DNA of 64,000 bases from Pseudomicrostroma phylloplanum (lineage: Eukaryota; Basidiomycota; Exobasidiomycetes; Microstromatales): NCBI GenBank assembly GCA_039545275.1, contig BCHS01000002.1:1860001-1924000 (forward strand), in the 5' to 3' direction. The translations under genes were made by a program, and so were the position numbers. How positions within the stretch are numbered: the first letter of the stretch is position 1; the number at the start of each line of letters is the position of its first letter. The notes beneath the pieces were generated by a model. The model was not told where the DNA came from. It saw only the letters and a program-made list of their open reading frames with translations, and made no database searches. Positions 1-9,907 of this stretch are shown piece after piece.

Positions 1-218
1 TTCCTCTCTGACCAGGTCACACGCGTCCGTCAATCAATTTGTCCCTGTTGGCGCGAGACGAGAATCTCTGTCCGTCCTGCACGTCCTCGCTCCTACCCTC
101 CCTCTCTCCCTCGCCTGCCTACCAGCTGCTTTCGCGCCACGCTCGGCCCTGCTGGTTGCTTGAGCCATGCCACAGCTCTGAGCTCTCCATCCGACTACGC
201 AGTGTCGCCGTGTTCAGG

Positions 219-3200
219 ATGTCGTACCGTAAGGATCCCAAGTGGAAACCTTCTTATGGCGCTTCTCGAGACTACTACGCGGAGCAGCAGTACTACCCTT
301 ACAACGCTACCCACGGCGCCCCTTCTTCCTCTTCCACCGCATACACAGGTCGAGGAGACGACACGTACCATATTCCAACCTATCGCAATCACTCTGTGGA
401 CTTTCGCAATCGGGATGGCGATCGCACAGGCGACTCTTCATACCGCGATCGAAGTCGGGGAGAGCATAGCTTTGCGTCTCGCGACCCTCGCGCGTTTGAA
501 CGTGACAAGCAGCAGGGTGCCCCTCGCTCGGACGAATCAGCAGGTGTACCCCGAGGACCTGCAGCAATAGTCAATCGAATGTCCCCTCGGCCATCCGACA
601 GTGGCAGCAGTGGGCGACGAGAAAGCGGGGGTCCTCCCAACGAGGGCGGTTGGGCCCAGCGCGGAGGCGGTAGTGGTGCTGGGCCTTCTCGTCCCAGACG
701 ATCTGCGTCTCCACCCTCTCGCCCTGCGACGACCAAGGAACCCTGGAACGATGCGAATGGTGCGAGGAATGCCAGCGGGGATCGCTCCTGGTCGGACGGA
801 CGGGAGAGATTCCGGGACACAAATCGGGCTCGCGAACACAGCAATCTGCCATACGCCGACGACTTGGGGTACGGTCCCCGGCCTGCTTCGTCGACTCGGA
901 CCCCCGGCATCGAGGAGGGAGAGATTGCCACTTCTGGCCAGACTGAGTTTCCTCACACAGCCGCCGTGGGGTCGTCAGCTCAGGTCGGCGCTGTGAGCAG
1001 AGATCCTCGCAGAAGGACCACTGGGGATATGAACCGGCCTGGGCCTTCAACGGGAGAAAGTTCAAGAGAGGCCAGTGTCGCGAGAGGAATGCATGCGACC
1101 ACCATGGAGACCGAGCAAGCAAGACAGGAGACCGTTCGCGCTCAATCGGAGCTGTCTGAGAGGTCTCGTCAGGTCATCGACAAGCTACAAGAAGCGGCCA
1201 AGGCAGACCCCATACCCACACCTCGGCGGCCCGATATGCGTCACCTTATCGGTCAATTCCTCGAAGCGGTGGATCGCCAACGCGAATGTCATGCCAACCT
1301 CAATTTCGCCGAGTTCAAGCTACAGGAGTCTCTGGATTGGATAGAGGCAAATGCATCGAAGCCTACGCTCACAAAGGAGTTCTATGGAGGGCCAAAGGGA
1401 ACGCTGGACGCCCGCATAAGAGAAGCGAAAGATGCCAAAGAAGATGCGGGACGGGAAGTCAGCGAGAAGATGGAAAGGATCTACGAGGTTCTGATGACGT
1501 TCACTGAAGACAGCAGTTCAGCTGCCTCTGCCGCCGCACAACGTGTTCACGCTCAAAGGATCGTTGGCCCTCGGCGGCAGAACCATGTCATCGGGAGTAC
1601 GGAGCGCTCTGATCAGACCGCTAGCGGAGCTGAGGCCCATGAATCCGAGCAAGGCGAGAGGCAGGCGCCAGGAACTCCCCCGCTCACAAGAGACTCGTCA
1701 GGTTCAAGACCCGAATCTCACGCCCGCAACTCGAGTCTGAATGCGAAACTCGAATCTTTGGAAGACAGATTGGAGGAGATTAGAGAGTTCTGTGAGGCGA
1801 CCGAGGCAAACTTGCAAGATCTTGTGACACACACGGTCCACAGCGCTCTTCAGGACATCGCTAGACGTCGGAAGGAAAAGGGCAAGGAGAGGACAGATCC
1901 TGTCTCACAAGAGACAGGGGCGGCTGCAGCAGTCAACACACTCCCGATTGTGCCTCGCAACGCTCCTCGCAGCCAATCGGCCGGAATTGATGATTCTTCT
2001 AGCATCGAATCACGGCTGTCACTGCTTCGCACCGAATTTCAGACCAGCCTACACAACGAGCTCAATACGTTCCACGAACAGCTCAGATCGTCCTTCTCGC
2101 AGGTGCAGCAACACTTCGACAAGCACAAGGCTGCGAGGCAAGGAGACAAGATGGACTCGACAGCTCGAGACGAGGCCCAGCAGGGCGAGATTGAGCAATT
2201 GAAGGTGCAAGCCCAACACGCGTACGAGGAACGCCGGTGGCTGAAGTCAGAATTGGATGCTACGAAGAACTCGTTGCGAGAAGTGCAGTCGGTGCTAGTC
2301 AGTGAGTACGAGGGGAACTGCATGAGAACAGAAATTTCGAAACCGCAAGTCTCAAAGTGATCCTCTCCCCTCGCTCAGATTTCCTGCAGCAGACACAGGC
2401 CTCTCGGGTTACGCAGGCACCTGTTGCACTGTCTCGTCCTCAGATTACTCAAATCTCACAGTCTCCCACCGCGCCAGCGTCCCCGCTTCGGCCTAGCTCG
2501 GCAACATCGCCGTCTGTGCTACTCCCGCAGAGAGCGCCACAGCCGGCGCACAACTCTTCATTGCCCAGCCGTGCTGCGCCGGCGTTGTCAAACCCCGTCG
2601 TCGCAGACCAAGACGTCAATGCTACCATGAATCGCTTCATCCTGTCCACAGTGCGGATCATCATTAGTGGCATTCGTACTAATTACACGCCAGAAGAGAC
2701 GCGTGCACACGTACACGCAGAGGCTGTGCTCCATACGCAGAGGCTACAACAGAATCTGCCGCCGCCTCAGCGAGAGCAATGGAAAGGCCTCGAGATACTG
2801 ATTGCCAATAAAGTCTTTGCCACCCTCGCAGCGCGAGTGGGTACCAATGTCATGGATTTCCCAGGCGTCCAAGGGATCCAGGCAAGTGGCTCTAGCAGCC
2901 CCTCTGTCTTCAGTGCTGGGACACAGCAGCAGCCCACACAGCAGCAGCAGGCGATGCGCCCTCTGACTGCTGGACCTGTGAATACGACCAGCTCTCCGCG
3001 AGGGGACGCATCGTCTGTACCAGCGCCCTTCCGTGAGCAAGACGGTCAAGTCGACGCCAAGCCCGCACATAATACCCAGCAAGCCATTGGAAGAACGAAC
3101 GGGGGCAATACTTCCTCTGGAGCAATCGAGGTCGAGGACAGCGAGGTTGATGAGCTGGATTCGGGTGCCAGGCAGGAGGAGGATGCAGCGGACCGTGAGG

Positions 3201-3244
3201 CGGGAGAGATTGTGCCAGGGAGCGACGGCAGGGCGGCGGGGTGA
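219..3244 (+). CDS. Unknown Arg/Ser-rich, coiled-coil protein
   Basis: I do not recognise a family. Two exons are proposed, 219-2301 and 2379-3244. They are joined across a GTGAGT donor at 2302 and a CAG acceptor ending at 2378, which keeps phase and gives about 982 residues. The start is the ATG at 219 (protein begins MSYRKDPKWKP); the frame is open further upstream to about 39 but looks like 5' leader. The first 350 residues are rich in Arg, Ser, Asp and Gly with RDR/RS-like runs. Two charged, helix-prone segments follow, at about residues 310-420 and 505-690. The second exon encodes Pro/Ser/Gln-rich sequence with short poly-Gln runs and a strongly acidic C-terminus. The composition would fit an RNA-associated or scaffold protein, but no domain supports a function. 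The gene is convergent with the next one. Confidence 0.7.
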
Positions 3245-3411
3245 CATCATTACTTTCTACCTTTACATCAAGCCAATTCAGAACTTTCTTCACTCGACTC
3301 TTGGGTATCATTGGATTGGGATGATGACATAGCTCAGAAGCCTAACGTGAAAGAGGGGCGGGTGTTGAAGTCTGTCAGAATTGACCTGCTCTCGCATCCT
3401 CATGGCGGGCA

Positions 3412-4092
3412 TCAGCTCCACCGCCTTCGTACTGCATACTCACAGCAATCGCAGTCAAATGGACACAGCGGTGTATCCCCTCCTCTCCCCAGCTTGAGCT
3501 CATTCTCGGAATAGATGGCGAATCCTTCCTCTGTCCGTCCTCCTGTTGGCAAAGCAGCATGTTCATTGTCAGCGCAAATTCCACCGCTCCAAGCCCAGCG
3601 TACTGTCACTTCTGCCCCATCTGAAGACTTACTTCCATTACCTCTGCTATTCGTGAACGACCCTAGATCGTCGTCCGCTTCTCCAGCTCCTGCTGCTGAG
3701 GCAGTACTCTTCCCTCCTTTGATCTTGGCCTTGCTTTTGCCCTTGTCCTTTGCGCTCGCCTTGCCTACATCGCTCTCGATGCGAGCCGAAGGGTCCAAGA
3801 TGGTGACCGGTGCAGCTCGGGCTTTCTTCGCCTTCTTGAGCTCCGTTTCTTCAGATGCACTCGCCTTTGCTGGGGCTGAGGCTACTGATGGAGCAGCTGC
3901 TGCTGCTACAGCAGAGGAGTCTCCAGCGACGGCAGCTGCTTTCCTCTTGCGCTTGCCGTTGCTCGAGCTGGCCTCGGCTTCCTTTACGGAGGAGGTGGAG
4001 CTCTTCTTGCTGGACTTGGGCTTGGAGGGACCGGCGAGGCTTGAGGAGCTGGCGGGAGCGCCGCCGCCGAAGATGGCATCTATTTCAGACAT
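3412..4092 (-). CDS. DUF1764 family protein
   Basis: Small lysine/serine-rich protein with the C-terminal signature of DUF1764, a eukaryotic family of unknown function: an (F)AIYSENEL segment followed by GGDTPLCPFDCDCC. The proposed exons are 4092-3633 and 3542-3412, giving about 196 residues. The intron 3543-3632 has a GTAAGT donor and a CAG acceptor and is 90 nt long. It is a multiple of three with no stop, so unspliced RNA would still encode a longer protein. Most of the N-terminal 150 residues are low complexity (Ser, Ala, Lys) with KKAKK and KRKRK basic clusters that look like nuclear or nucleolar signals. Family members usually end just after the CC pair. Here about 10 residues follow, and a GTGAGT lies exactly at that point, so a final small intron is possible. 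Confidence 0.8.
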   Translation of the reverse strand: MSEIDAIFGGGAPASSSSLAGPSKPKSSKKSSTSSVKEAEASSSNGKRKRKAAAVAGDSSAVAAAAAPSVASAPAKASASEETELKKAKKARAAPVTILDPSARIESDVGKASAKDKGKSKAKIKGGKSTASAAGAGEADDDLGSFTNSRGNGSKSSDGAEVTVRWAWSGGICADNEHAALPTGGRTEEGFAIYSENELKLGRGGDTPLCPFDCDCCEYAVRRRWS

Positions 4093-4481
4093 GCTTTCGT
4101 TGATGGCAGCTAGATGCTTATGACTAGCAGTAGGCTGATGTATCGCGCAAGACTTGCGAGCTGTGAATCTGATCCGAAGAAGTGAATCTTGTCCTGCCGT
4201 ACGGAAGTGGGGAGGCGAGGCGAGGCGGACTGAGGCCAGGGCGCGCGTTGCAGGCAGACGAGACGCACGCAGGCGGACAGAAGAGAAAATTCATCCAATG
4301 CTTGCTTCCTGACTTGTACATTCCACCACTCCATTCCTGGCTACCAGCCCTCGCGGCCGAACCGGTTACCACACAGACGAGCAGAGCAGCTTCACGCTGG
4401 TCGTGAGCTTGCTCGTATGCTCTCGTATTTCCCTCGATGGGCATCTCCTTGCTAGTGAGTAGTCTCTCTTTCCTTCTTCCA

Positions 4482-4584
4482 TTCGCCGAGCCAACGCGAT
4501 GAAAACAGGTCCACGCTTGAGGCTACGGTCGATGTAAGCGTATCCATCAATATAATATCTGAATCACCTGATTGGCTCGGCGAA
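4482..4584 (+). ncRNA. Box C/D snoRNA candidate 1 (host intron 1)
   Basis: A box C variant GCGATGA (4496-4502) and box D CTGA (4568-4571) are bracketed by a perfect 13-nt inverted repeat, TTCGCCGAGCCAA at 4482-4494 and its complement at 4572-4584. This places a terminal stem directly next to the C and D boxes, the geometry of a K-turn. A C'-like CGATGTA lies at 4530-4536. I could not assign an rRNA target. It lies in the predicted intron 4455-4661, about 80 nt upstream of the 3' splice site. Confidence 0.6.
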
Positions 4585-4817
4585 ACAACACCGATGAAGC
4601 AGTAGAGGCTACGTGGAGAAGGTCAGAACTGACAAGCTTCTCTGTATGGCCCTTTCCGCAGTGATCGAGAAGCATGACCATCTTCTTGCAATACTAGCAG
4701 AACTTCAAAAGGAGAAGCGATGCTGCTCTTGCCAGCGCTGCAGCCTCTTCTAGCAAGCACTGCAATTCTTTTGTGGTGAGTATTCCAGCCCGCCTCTACT
4801 CTGCTGCCCCCCACTAC

Positions 4818-4896
4818 CGACGATGACCTGAAGACAAATTCAACAAACTAGAGTCTCGCGATCCTTGTACGCGATAACTGTCAATACAGCTGAGGC
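4818..4896 (+). ncRNA. Box C/D snoRNA candidate 2, snR78-like
   Basis: Box C variant ACGATGA (4820-4826) and box D CTGA (4890-4893) lie in predicted intron 2 (4776-4987). Between them, CAAACTAGAGTC (4844-4855) is perfectly complementary to the conserved 25S rRNA stretch GACUCUAGUUUG. That stretch is the target region of yeast snR78 (25S Um2421). The D' box after the guide is degenerate. The terminal stem is weak. Confidence 0.6.
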
Positions 4897-5145
4897 ACGC
4901 GAGCGAGCGAAGCAATTGGGGCCGGTGCCAATAGAGGAATGAGCTTGCCGCTGACTCGTCTTGCTGCCTGTCGCCTCGTCTCATCAGTTGGCTACACCAA
5001 TGTATCGCTTGATACGAAAGGCTCTCTTCATTAGCATGGTGAGTACCCTCGATCAGAATCTGGGCCATTAGCTACCGAAGACACAGATGGGAAGGGCAGG
5101 GATCGCGGGCGGCGGTGTCGTCGTCGTCGTCCTTGCGACAAGGGT

Positions 5146-5258
5146 CACTGTGATGATCATCAACTTTTATAGTTGGAATTACCGACTGAGCGTTGACTTT
5201 ACAATCAACGGAAGAGCCCTCGGGCTCCTGAAGATACAAATTGGCTGTTTACTGAGAT
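5146..5258 (+). ncRNA. Box C/D snoRNA candidate 3, snR77-like
   Basis: A perfect box C, GTGATGA (5150-5156), is followed by guide sequence AGTTGGAATTACCG (5171-5184) and box D' CTGA (5186-5189). The guide pairs with 18S CGGUAAUUCCAGCU in the universally conserved 530 loop, with one G-U wobble. The fifth guide base upstream of the D' box pairs with the U after CGG, matching yeast Um578, the snR77 site. The terminal box D is either CTGA at 5228-5231 or 5252-5255. A small hairpin (GAGCCC/GGGCTC, 5213-5226) precedes the first. It lies in predicted intron 3 (5039-5375). Confidence 0.65.
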
Positions 5259-5497
5259 TTGCCGAAGAGGAGGATTGTGCAAGGAAGGAGGGAAGGCGAT
5301 TAGGAGAACGGTTGCCGACGTGTCAACCAGACCACGATACTGACGCTACCGCTTTGTCTTCTTCCTCCGCCATAGACGAATCGCGATACTTGCTTCATGC
5401 TCAGCCATGCATCACACACGGCATGAAACCTTTTATGGTGAGTCTCGCCCCTGACTATGTTCCAAGCCTGCTGCTCCCCCTCCCACACACGCATGTG

Positions 5498-5607
5498 CAA
5501 ATGATGATACTCCATTATCACGACGGTCTTCGTACCGAGACCATCATCTCGTCTGGCGAAACGGCCCGTACCAAGCTCACATAAAACTTCGGGCATTAAT
5601 CTGAAAT
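5498..5607 (+). ncRNA. Possible box C/D snoRNA 4 (host intron 4)
   Basis: A perfect box C, ATGATGA (5501-5507), and box D CTGA (5601-5604) lie in predicted intron 4 (5438-5735). I see no clear terminal stem and could not match a guide to rRNA. It is supported mainly by its position in the same kind of long intron as the preceding three candidates. Confidence 0.35.
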
Positions 5608-5943
5608 CTACCTTGTGTGGAGAGGAGAGCGGCGAGGAGGCAGCGATGGGATCTGAAGAGCGCCAACAATTGGTCACTCAGAGCATCCGCTGACAGAAGC
5701 TCTTCTTCTTCTCGCTTTGGTCCATGTCGTTATAGTTCTACACCATTTTACGTCCATTGTACCACACCATTCTCATCTGTACTCTCTAGCACTTCTGCAT
5801 CATCTGTATAAACATAAACATTGGCTCACACCTCGAAAGTTTTCGGCTGATTTCTGCCACCAATGATTTAGTAACGTGGATGAGACAGAAACGATGTGAC
5901 CGACAAGACAAGAAATGCGACGAGCAACACGTGTAGCGTTGCC

Positions 5944-8125
5944 TCACAACAGGAGAATTGCCCCTACCACCACCAGCATGGGCAACATCACTCCGGCCCA
6001 GCCCCTCAGCCCACCACTGCCACTGCCACCAAGACGATGCATGGTCCTGGTCGCACCATTGGTCACATTGAAGGCGCTCTCCTTGTTGGCGAAGGAGGCC
6101 TGCAGGAATGTAGCCGACTCCTTGATGTACCGCGTCTGATTGGCGCCCGGCTTGGCGTAGATGAGGCCGAAGTCCTCTTGGTAGCCCTGGATCCACTGAT
6201 CGATTGGTTCAGATGGGAGCAAAGGTGGTCAGCGCTGCAAGCTGACAGGACGAGTAGTGCTGCCCACCTCGGGCGTAGAGTAGGCTACTCACCTCGAAAT
6301 TGCTGATACAGCTCCAGGCCAGGTACCCAACAAAGGGGATCTTTCCTTCGTCGAGGATCGTGTTGATCTGCTCTACGGCATTACGGTACCAGCGGATACG
6401 CTGCAGGTCGTGCAGGCTGTCATTGAGGGATAGGGTAGGCGAGGAAGGCAAAGAGAGACCATTCTCGCCGATGGCGAGGGCTTTTGGACCCCAGCGCTGG
6501 TGCATGTAGCGCATACCTGGTGGGAGTGAGGACGAAATCAGTCAGTACTGAACACCACACAGAGTCTGTCTCTAGCGTCAGCTCACCCTGGATGATCGTA
6601 TCATTCCCCTGGAAGTTCCAAAAGCTCCCCGTCGGCTCGCCAATGGAGACGCCAGTCTTATTGACAGGCATCAACTCCACACATGCCGGCCACAGTGGGT
6701 TCGTCTCGTCGACACATCTACCGTCTGTAGGCTTGGCAAACATAGTGGCATAAGAGTCCCAGGCGATGAAGTGGTACGAGTCCTTGAGACCGGCCGACTG
6801 CTGAGGGGTGAAGGTGGGGAGCTTGGTACCCATGGCTTTGCGCATGCTGCTGGCGTAGTCGCCCGTTGTGAGCGGACCGAGTATCCAGCCCATTTGGCCC
6901 TGCGTGAGGAGCGAACGAACGCCGATCAGTCTTCAAGTCGCCCCGTGCCGTTGCGTCTGATGTACGCCACTCGACTCCTTGACTCACCATGTCCATTGCG
7001 GGCTGGATGGCCTTGACAACCGTTGCATTGAACGCATCAAATGGCTCCAGAGCAGCTCCGTCAATCTTGATGCCCACCCTCCCATGCACTTTTCCTTTCC
7101 TCTTCAGATCCCAGAATGCCTGGTTCGCCTTAGCATGCGCCAGTAAGACTCGGTGCACACACTCAAACGTCTGGAGGTGCGTCGCTACAAAGCCGGGCGC
7201 GCCAATGTTGGGTTGAGGTCCGTAGGAGGTGGTGCAGAAGGTGCGGGGCTCGTTGACGGTGATCCACATGTCGCAGCCGTGGCCCAGGGCCTCCATGGTC
7301 AGCTTGGCGTAGTGGGCGTAGTCTTCGATGATGCGGTCGTCGAGCCAGCCTCCGTACTTGGCTTGGAGCGCTTGTGGCTATCAAGTACAAGGAGAGGCGG
7401 ACATAAGCATTAGTGTAGTCTAACATCATCATCCGGGTATCGCAAGAGCAACCACTCACGAAGTCCCAGTGGAAAAGGGTACAGGCGACCAGCATGGACT
7501 GGGCTTTAGCAGTCGCAATGATGTCTTTGTAAAAGTCGATGCCAGCCTGGTTCGGAGTAGTCTCATTGCCAAGGGGCAAAATCCTCGTCCAGGCGATGCT
7601 GAAAGAGAAGGTATCAATGCCCAGCGCACTCTTGAAGAGCGGAATATCTTGCTTGTACGTATTGTAAAAGTCCATTGCTACCTCTGCATCGTCCCCATTG
7701 GCAACGTGTGCGGACTGCGGGCTAGATCCGGGCTTCTGAGACTTGTCTACGCCAGTGGTATTGTGGACATAGGCATCCCAATTGGATTCTCCCCGTCCAC
7801 CAGCCTTGGTTGAGCCTTCGATCTGGTAGGCGCTGGTGGCACATCCGTAGAAGAAGGAGGCGGGCGCGCGCACTGGGACAGCGGGCAGGGTATCACTACT
7901 GTACGACGAGTTGGCAGAGTGGAAGGCTGGGGTGTTTGGGGGAGTGGCTGGCAGGGGGTTGGCAGCGAGGTTGGCCACGACGGTAGCATTGGCTTTGGCT
8001 TGCGAGGCGGCAATGGCTGTATCGTTCTTGTTGTTGTTGTCACCTCGAGGACGAACGACGGTGAGACGCGCCTGTGACAGGGTAAGCACAAGGGGCAGGA
8101 GCGCGAGGAGCGTGGGGAGCTGCAT
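5944..8125 (-). CDS. GH1 beta-glucosidase, secreted, probably GPI-anchored
   Basis: Glycoside hydrolase family 1 enzyme, expected to hydrolyse beta-glucosides outside the cell. Five exons are proposed (8125-7460, 7377-6988, 6899-6587, 6516-6293, 6195-5944), giving about 614 residues, with consistent phases and GTGAGT/GTGAGC donors. The N-terminus is a signal peptide (MQLPTLLALLPLVLTLSQA). A Ser/Asn-rich linker leads to the barrel, which opens with FFYGCATSAYQIEGS. The acid/base motif TVNEP is at about residue 263 and the nucleophile motif IGENG at about 472. SNFEW followed by FGLIYA near the end is typical of the family and fixes the last splice junction. The C-terminus is a Gly/Ser stretch followed by a hydrophobic tail ending in LLL, which looks like a GPI-attachment signal. 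Both catalytic glutamates are present. Confidence 0.9.
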
Positions 8126-8560
8126 GGTAGACAGCACAACCCCGGCAATGGAGACAGGGCACGGCAGCGAGAGGAAAAGGTCTATGAGGAGCGAGTACGA
8201 GTATATGATGTTTGAAGGGGAAGGTGATGTAGCTGAGTCTGGTAGAGCCCAGGGCGGCCGACGCGAGCGGCTCACGACGGCTGGTAAGTGGTACTCAGGG
8301 CGACGATGGTCTCTGCGGGTGGCCTCAGTGCGCTGCCCATCGGACATCGACGTCGGCGGCGGAGGTCGTATCGCGCCGGTCAGGGGGACAAGCGCAGGCA
8401 GGAAACATGGCACCTCAGACCTCCGTGCACTACGCAGGCACATGCCGCAAACCATCTTTGCTGGAAAGTGTCTAACGACCGCATTGTATTATAGAACCTT
8501 CATCTACATGCTCTGCTCTAGTCTACCGTTCTTTTCTTCTCTTCTCTTTTGCTATGATCT
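8126..8560. other. Intergenic, upstream of the GH1 gene
   Basis: This stretch should hold the promoter and leader of the GH1 gene and the 3' flank of the oxidoreductase gene. Some frames are open but they follow no codon bias. I see no specific element. Confidence 0.5.
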
Positions 8561-9907
8561 TCAAGCCAAGCCGAGCTCCTTGAGGAGGGGCTGCAGCTTA
8601 GAGTCGTCGAGAGTGTCCGTCGGCTTCTCACCTCGGCCCACCTGCGCAATCTGAGCACAGCAGACCTGGTTGCCCATCATGAAGTTGCTGTCGGGCACGA
8701 GCGTCTTCCTCGTGGAAGCAACCTGACCGCTGAGGAGCTTCTTGGGGAAGTCGAACTCTTCACACACTGGTCGAGCCAGACCGACTCCCTCGCAAGAGCC
8801 ACCCTTGACGGCGTCCACCATGGCCTTTGCAGTCCTGAATCCACCAGTGACGTAGATGGGCACGTCCTTGATACCGGAGCGGATGATATCGGCAAACTCG
8901 AGGAAGAATGCCTCGCGGTTCTTCGTGGACTCGCGCTTGTGCGAGAAGCCCAGCTCTTCGTAGGTACCACCGGACAGCTCAATCCAGTCGATGCCGGCCT
9001 TCTCGAGACGAGCGCAGACATCGCGGCACTCCTCTGGCTGGAAACCCCCCGCCTGAAACTCGGCAGAGTTGATCTTGATACCGATGCTGAACTTTGGGTC
9101 AGGGACGGCCTTCTGGATGGCCTCGAGGATCTCAAAGTGGATTCGAGATCTGTTCTCGAGAGAGCCACCGTACTGGTCGGTTCGCTTGTTGGTGCTGGAA
9201 GCAAGGAACTGAGCGAGCAGGTACCCGTGAGCCGAGTGAAGCTGGACACCATCTGCGCCAGTCCTGTGAGCGTATGCTGCAGCCTTGGCGAAGTTGTCTA
9301 CCGTCTTCTTGATTTCATCCACAGTCAGCTGGGTGGGCTGTCCGAAGTTGGCCGAAACGTCGTTTCCGCTCATCTTGTCCAGACGGACATCCGAAGAAGA
9401 GACGGGGTTGGGGTTGACATCGTAGGGGACCTGACGTCCTCCGTGAGACAACTGAATGACGTAGAGGGCTCCCTCAGCCTTGGCGGCGGCCGCCACCTTC
9501 TTAAAGTTCTCGAACCTCTCGGGCTCATCGCCCACCATGATGGGGTTGCCCTTGGCCTCGAGGTTGATGTAGTCGCCAAAGGTGTTTCCACTCAGGATCA
9601 GACCGAACTATTAGGCAAGAGCGGCAAGGGAGGAACGGGGAGTCAGCTTTGGCTTCAGGTCGGGCGCGCGGACGCTTGAACGCGTACTACTCACACCACC
9701 CTTGCCCCACTCCTCGTATACGCGGATGAGCTCTGGTCCTGGGATACCTCGCTTTGTAGGCTCATCTGCATCGTAGCTGCACAATCTTTCTGTCATGGCT
9801 GCTTTCAACGTTCTGTTCGATGCTACGAGGCCAGACTTGGGGAATTTGATGGGTTCGGAGAGGACCCCGATGTCCTTGGGTACTTCGGTGGCAAGTCGGT
9901 CGGTCAT
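8561..9907 (-). CDS. Old Yellow Enzyme-family NAD(P)H:flavin oxidoreductase
   Basis: FMN-dependent ene-reductase-type enzyme with a single TIM barrel and no C-terminal iron-sulfur or dinucleotide-binding extension, about 419 residues. The exons are 9907-9695 and 9607-8561, joined in phase 0 (GTGAGT donor at 9694, TAG acceptor at 9608). Family motifs seen in order: a YVIQLSHGGRQ strand, the active-site block GVQLHSAHGYLLAQFLASSTN, RTDQYGGSLENRSR, and a late barrel segment YVTGGFRTAKAM followed by the FMN-phosphate region (GVGLARP). The His in the HSAHGY block is the usual substrate-anion ligand. The physiological substrate cannot be told from sequence. The protein should be soluble; there is no signal peptide. 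It shares orientation with the GH1 gene. Confidence 0.9.

Larger units (their letters stand above)
4260..5820 (+). ncRNA. Spliced non-coding snoRNA host transcript (predicted)
   Basis: No long, codon-biased reading frame exists here, yet strong splice sites recur on the + strand. GTGAGT donors lie at 4455, 4776, 5039 and 5438. Acceptors with pyrimidine tracts and CTGAC-type branch sites end at 4661, 4987, 5375 and 5735. The resulting exons (4662-4775, 4988-5038, 5376-5437) are short. The first has stops in all frames, as expected of a non-coding host. The introns are 207-337 nt, much longer than the 58-99 nt introns of most protein genes here, and each carries box C and box D motifs. The 5' and 3' ends are guesses. 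The locus is divergent from the DUF1764 gene. The alternative is a small multi-exon protein gene: exons 3 and 4 share an open phase, but the coding potential is poor. Confidence 0.6.

Noticed and set aside
389..931. 180-residue open frame on the - strand inside the first gene
   Set aside because: It is opposite a codon-biased Arg/Ser-rich coding exon and has no motif of its own; the GC-rich complement of such sequence is often open.
5087..5584. 165-residue open frame on the + strand
   Set aside because: Codon usage is poor, it contains a strong splice acceptor and donor, and it overlaps snoRNA 3 and its guide. It is better explained as intron and exon of the non-coding host.
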